Assembly (NCBI RefSeq): GCF_900112265.1
Contig: NZ_FOLO01000006.1
Span: 124,872-188,871 of the forward strand
Direction of reading: 5' to 3'
DNA from: Pseudoalteromonas denitrificans DSM 6059
Lineage (GTDB): Bacteria > Pseudomonadota > Gammaproteobacteria > Enterobacterales > Alteromonadaceae
Length of the DNA: 64,000 nt
A program made the translations under genes and the position numbers. The notes beneath the pieces were generated by a model. It made no database searches, was not told where the DNA came from, and was given only the letters and a program-made list of their open reading frames with translations. Below are positions 62,252 to 64,000 of this stretch, one piece after another; the first letter of the stretch is position 1; each line of letters opens with the position of its first letter.

Positions 62252-63244
62252 ATGTTTAAAAGGCAAAATGCATACCTACTTTTAAGTTTTACTGGATTTT
62301 TTTTACAAGGCTGCCAAAACACTAGGCAAACAACGCTTGATAGTGAGTTGAAGCTAGAATTAATACAAACACAATGGCAATCAATGGCGCAAAGTGCGGC
62401 AAAGGTTTACCGTGACGCAGGGTTTATATTAACTGCAGAATTAAAGTGGCAGGATGAACAGTGGGGGAAAAAATATTATTTTGACGATATTAGTTTAACG
62501 GAACCGGTAAGTGAATACCGTATTGATTTACTCAACCCTGATTTTACAAACAAGTTTTTATGTAGTTGGTATTGTGAACGAATTGATGAAACTAAATATG
62601 ATAAACTGATTGGTTATTATTCCCACCTAACCTTTTTTTATCAAAACTTAAAGCCTGAGCTACTTACTTTTTACTCTAATTTAATTGAAATTGAAGATAA
62701 CTTAAGTAATGTAAATTACTCAGCAGAAGATTTAAAAATCAAATTATATAAAATAAAGCAAGACCCGCCTAGCTTTAGTAACTTCACCGAATTTGATGAA
62801 TACTTAACGAGACAAGTTTTTGAAAAAAATGGTTATTTTGAACCATCAAACCAAATAGATAACACTTTAGCATTATTTAATGATAACAATAATTCTGCCA
62901 TTGATAGTGTTAATGACACTGATATAGTTGAAGTTAGCACTTTGAGTACAGATAATTATAATGCCTTACCTCATATACCAGTAAAATCAATACCGCTTAA
63001 AATAGATGATACAGTGTGTAGTTATCAAGAAAACTTTTTTGGTAAAGTTTTAGAGCTGCAAACCAATGGAAATAAAGTGCTATTATCAGTAAGCGGACAA
63101 GCAAAACGACAGCAAGAAGGCGCTATTATAGACTTAATTCCTGGTTACTTAATTACACAAGGTGGGCATTTTGAATATCTTGAATTAGATGAAATTAAGG
63201 TCTTTAATATTGATGATGTTTCGCATTGTGAAATGGCGATATAA
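62252..63244 (+). CDS. Uncharacterised lipoprotein at the edge of the fimbrial locus
   Basis: A 330-residue lipoprotein from the ATG at 62252 (agga upstream), with signal peptide and lipobox FFLQGC (C21). The first half is helical (ELIQTQWQSMAQSAAKVYRDAG..., CSWYCERIDETKYDKL); a low-complexity Asn/Asp/Ser stretch follows near residues 200-230, and the end (NGNKVLLSVSGQAKRQQEGAIIDLIPGYLI) looks beta-rich. I recognise no family. It is divergent from the cluster B pilin operon, so it may be an accessory factor. Confidence 0.6.
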   Translation: MFKRQNAYLLLSFTGFFLQGCQNTRQTTLDSELKLELIQTQWQSMAQSAAKVYRDAGFILTAELKWQDEQWGKKYYFDDISLTEPVSEYRIDLLNPDFTNKFLCSWYCERIDETKYDKLIGYYSHLTFFYQNLKPELLTFYSNLIEIEDNLSNVNYSAEDLKIKLYKIKQDPPSFSNFTEFDEYLTRQVFEKNGYFEPSNQIDNTLALFNDNNNSAIDSVNDTDIVEVSTLSTDNYNALPHIPVKSIPLKIDDTVCSYQENFFGKVLELQTNGNKVLLSVSGQAKRQQEGAIIDLIPGYLITQGGHFEYLELDEIKVFNIDDVSHCEMAI

Positions 63245-63718
63245 AGACTATTTAAGTGGGTATATTTACTTTATCTTTTTTGCAAAATTAAAAGAACAAA
63301 GTAAAATACTGTCAGTCAAAAACTAAAACCAGCAACCCACTTAATTTAACCTTAAATTTCAAACCTTATCTATGTAAAATGCTTTAATTAATAGTGTTTA
63401 AACACGGATATTTACAGGGTACCAATTTAAAATTAGTGCATTAAGTTTAATACACTTTTCTAAAAATACCTCTTCGGATATCATGTGAAATAGGTGGGAT
63501 TTATACTTAGAATAACGCTGCAATAATCTACTACAATATTTACGATGTATATCAAAACCTTAATAGTTAAAATCAACTTTAAATTCATTGGTTTATATTT
63601 TTAAATAATTTAATTTTTAACCTCTTAACTAAGCAAGTAAAATAGAGGTAGGTAAAGGTGCATACCTCTCACTTCGAAAGATTAAAAAAACCAGTGAAAG
63701 CCTATTTTTCAATCGTTT
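63245..63718. other. Noncoding region with a large inverted repeat
   Basis: A 474-base gap without a supported gene. TTAAGTGGGT (63252-63261) and ACCCACTTAA (63335-63344) form a 10-bp inverted repeat enclosing a second pair (TTACTTT / AAAGTAA), so an RNA of about 93 bases could fold. This may be a terminator or decayed element. A weak hairpin with T-rich tail (63645-63668) may end the FlgO-like gene. Confidence 0.45.
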
Positions 63719-64000
63719 TTATTCCAATGTAAAGTTTGACTTTTTTTCACTACCTTGTATGGCATGAGTGATGTCTTCCGGTAAAAAGCCTTGTGCTGAA
63801 GCTACAATTGCCTTTGACTGTAATCCTACAATACGTGCGTTTACCAAATAGCCTGATTCATGCTTTACTAAAGTTCCCAGCAATATATATTCCATAGGTA
63901 AGTTGGGTTTTAACTCTAAAAAATCACGACTTAAAATAAAATCACCTTCAGGTGTAACCCTTAAAAAATCGGTTGTTTTGAAATCAATAACTGGAATACC
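63719..64000 (-). CDS. FlgO-family protein, C-terminal part (truncated by window edge)
   Basis: The last 93 codons of a minus-strand gene that continues past 64000. The end of the FlgO domain is plain: RVTPEGDFILSRDFLEL, MEYILLGTLVKHESGYLVNARIVGLQSKAIVASAQGFLP (shown here only in part as the LVNARIVGLQSKAIVASAQ motif), then a polar tail ending SNFTLE. It is the copy closest to canonical FlgO wording, with 54301-54960 next, so it may be the real flgO or a further fimbrial paralogue. Its N-terminus and lipobox are outside the window. Confidence 0.82.
   Translation of the reverse strand, partial: GIPVIDFKTTDFLRVTPEGDFILSRDFLELKPNLPMEYILLGTLVKHESGYLVNARIVGLQSKAIVASAQGFLPEDITHAIQGSEKKSNFTLE

Noticed and set aside
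1..64000. CRISPR arrays, tRNA or rRNA genes, phage genes
   Set aside because: No regularly spaced repeats, no cloverleaf or rRNA-like sequence, and no phage structural genes were seen on reading either strand.

Overview
The window is AT-rich chromosomal DNA from a polarly flagellated marine gammaproteobacterium. Gene content and order (flgB-L, flgAMN, cheV-cheR, divergent flgP/flgT, Maf-type flagellin glycosylation, sigma-54 plus sigma-28 promoters) fit the Alteromonadales/Vibrionales type. I lean to the Colwellia/Thalassotalea neighbourhood, but this is inference from composition and gene order, not from a search.

Region 1 (1-17.5 kb) is a surface-sugar and flagellin-glycosylation island. 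A plus-strand operon (1-4724) holds the tail of a probable UDP-GlcNAc 2-epimerase, a methyltransferase, a NeuB-family synthase, a hexapeptide acyltransferase, a DegT aminotransferase, a WbqC protein and a PIG-L deacetylase. It converges on a minus-strand set (17513-4721) with two FAD oxidoreductases, a WbpG/PseA-HisH-HisF amidotransferase triad, a GNAT acetyltransferase, a Maf glycosyltransferase, a PseG-GNAT fusion, PseI, a CgeB-like glycosyltransferase and a methyltransferase. The island therefore encodes two nonulosonic-acid synthases (NeuB/LegI-like and PseI), and two Maf proteins lie in the wider locus.

Region 2 (17.6-43.2 kb) is the late flagellar locus. On the minus strand, in transcription order, are cheV-cheR, flgBCDE, flgFGHI, flgJKL, two tandem flagellins, flaG, fliD and a second Maf gene. 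On the plus strand are flgA, flgM, flgN and flgT, with flgP divergent from flgT. I could read seven good sigma-54 (-24/-12) sites (flgB, flgF, flgJ, first flagellin, flgA, flgP, flgT) and two sigma-28 sites (second flagellin, flgM). Together they outline a two-tier regulatory hierarchy and correct several start codons. flgK and flgL carry a 9-base and an 8-base G/C homopolymer, striking in such AT-rich DNA.

Region 3 (43.4-46.3 kb) holds a peroxiredoxin-glutaredoxin fusion and a TPR-methyltransferase.

Region 4 (46.4-64 kb) contains two complete alternate (CS1/alpha-like) chaperone-usher fimbrial clusters facing each other. Each has DUF4402-type pilins, a PapD-like chaperone and a large usher. 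Both ushers end in SPOR peptidoglycan-binding domains (one copy in the first, two in the second). Four FlgO-domain proteins, three of them visibly lipoproteins and one cut by the window edge, are interspersed with the fimbrial genes, while flgO is missing from its usual place beside flgP/flgT. This SPOR-usher plus FlgO-lipoprotein combination is the best candidate here for an undescribed system, possibly fimbriae placed or gated at peptidoglycan-defined sites. A decayed IS256-type element lies between the two clusters.
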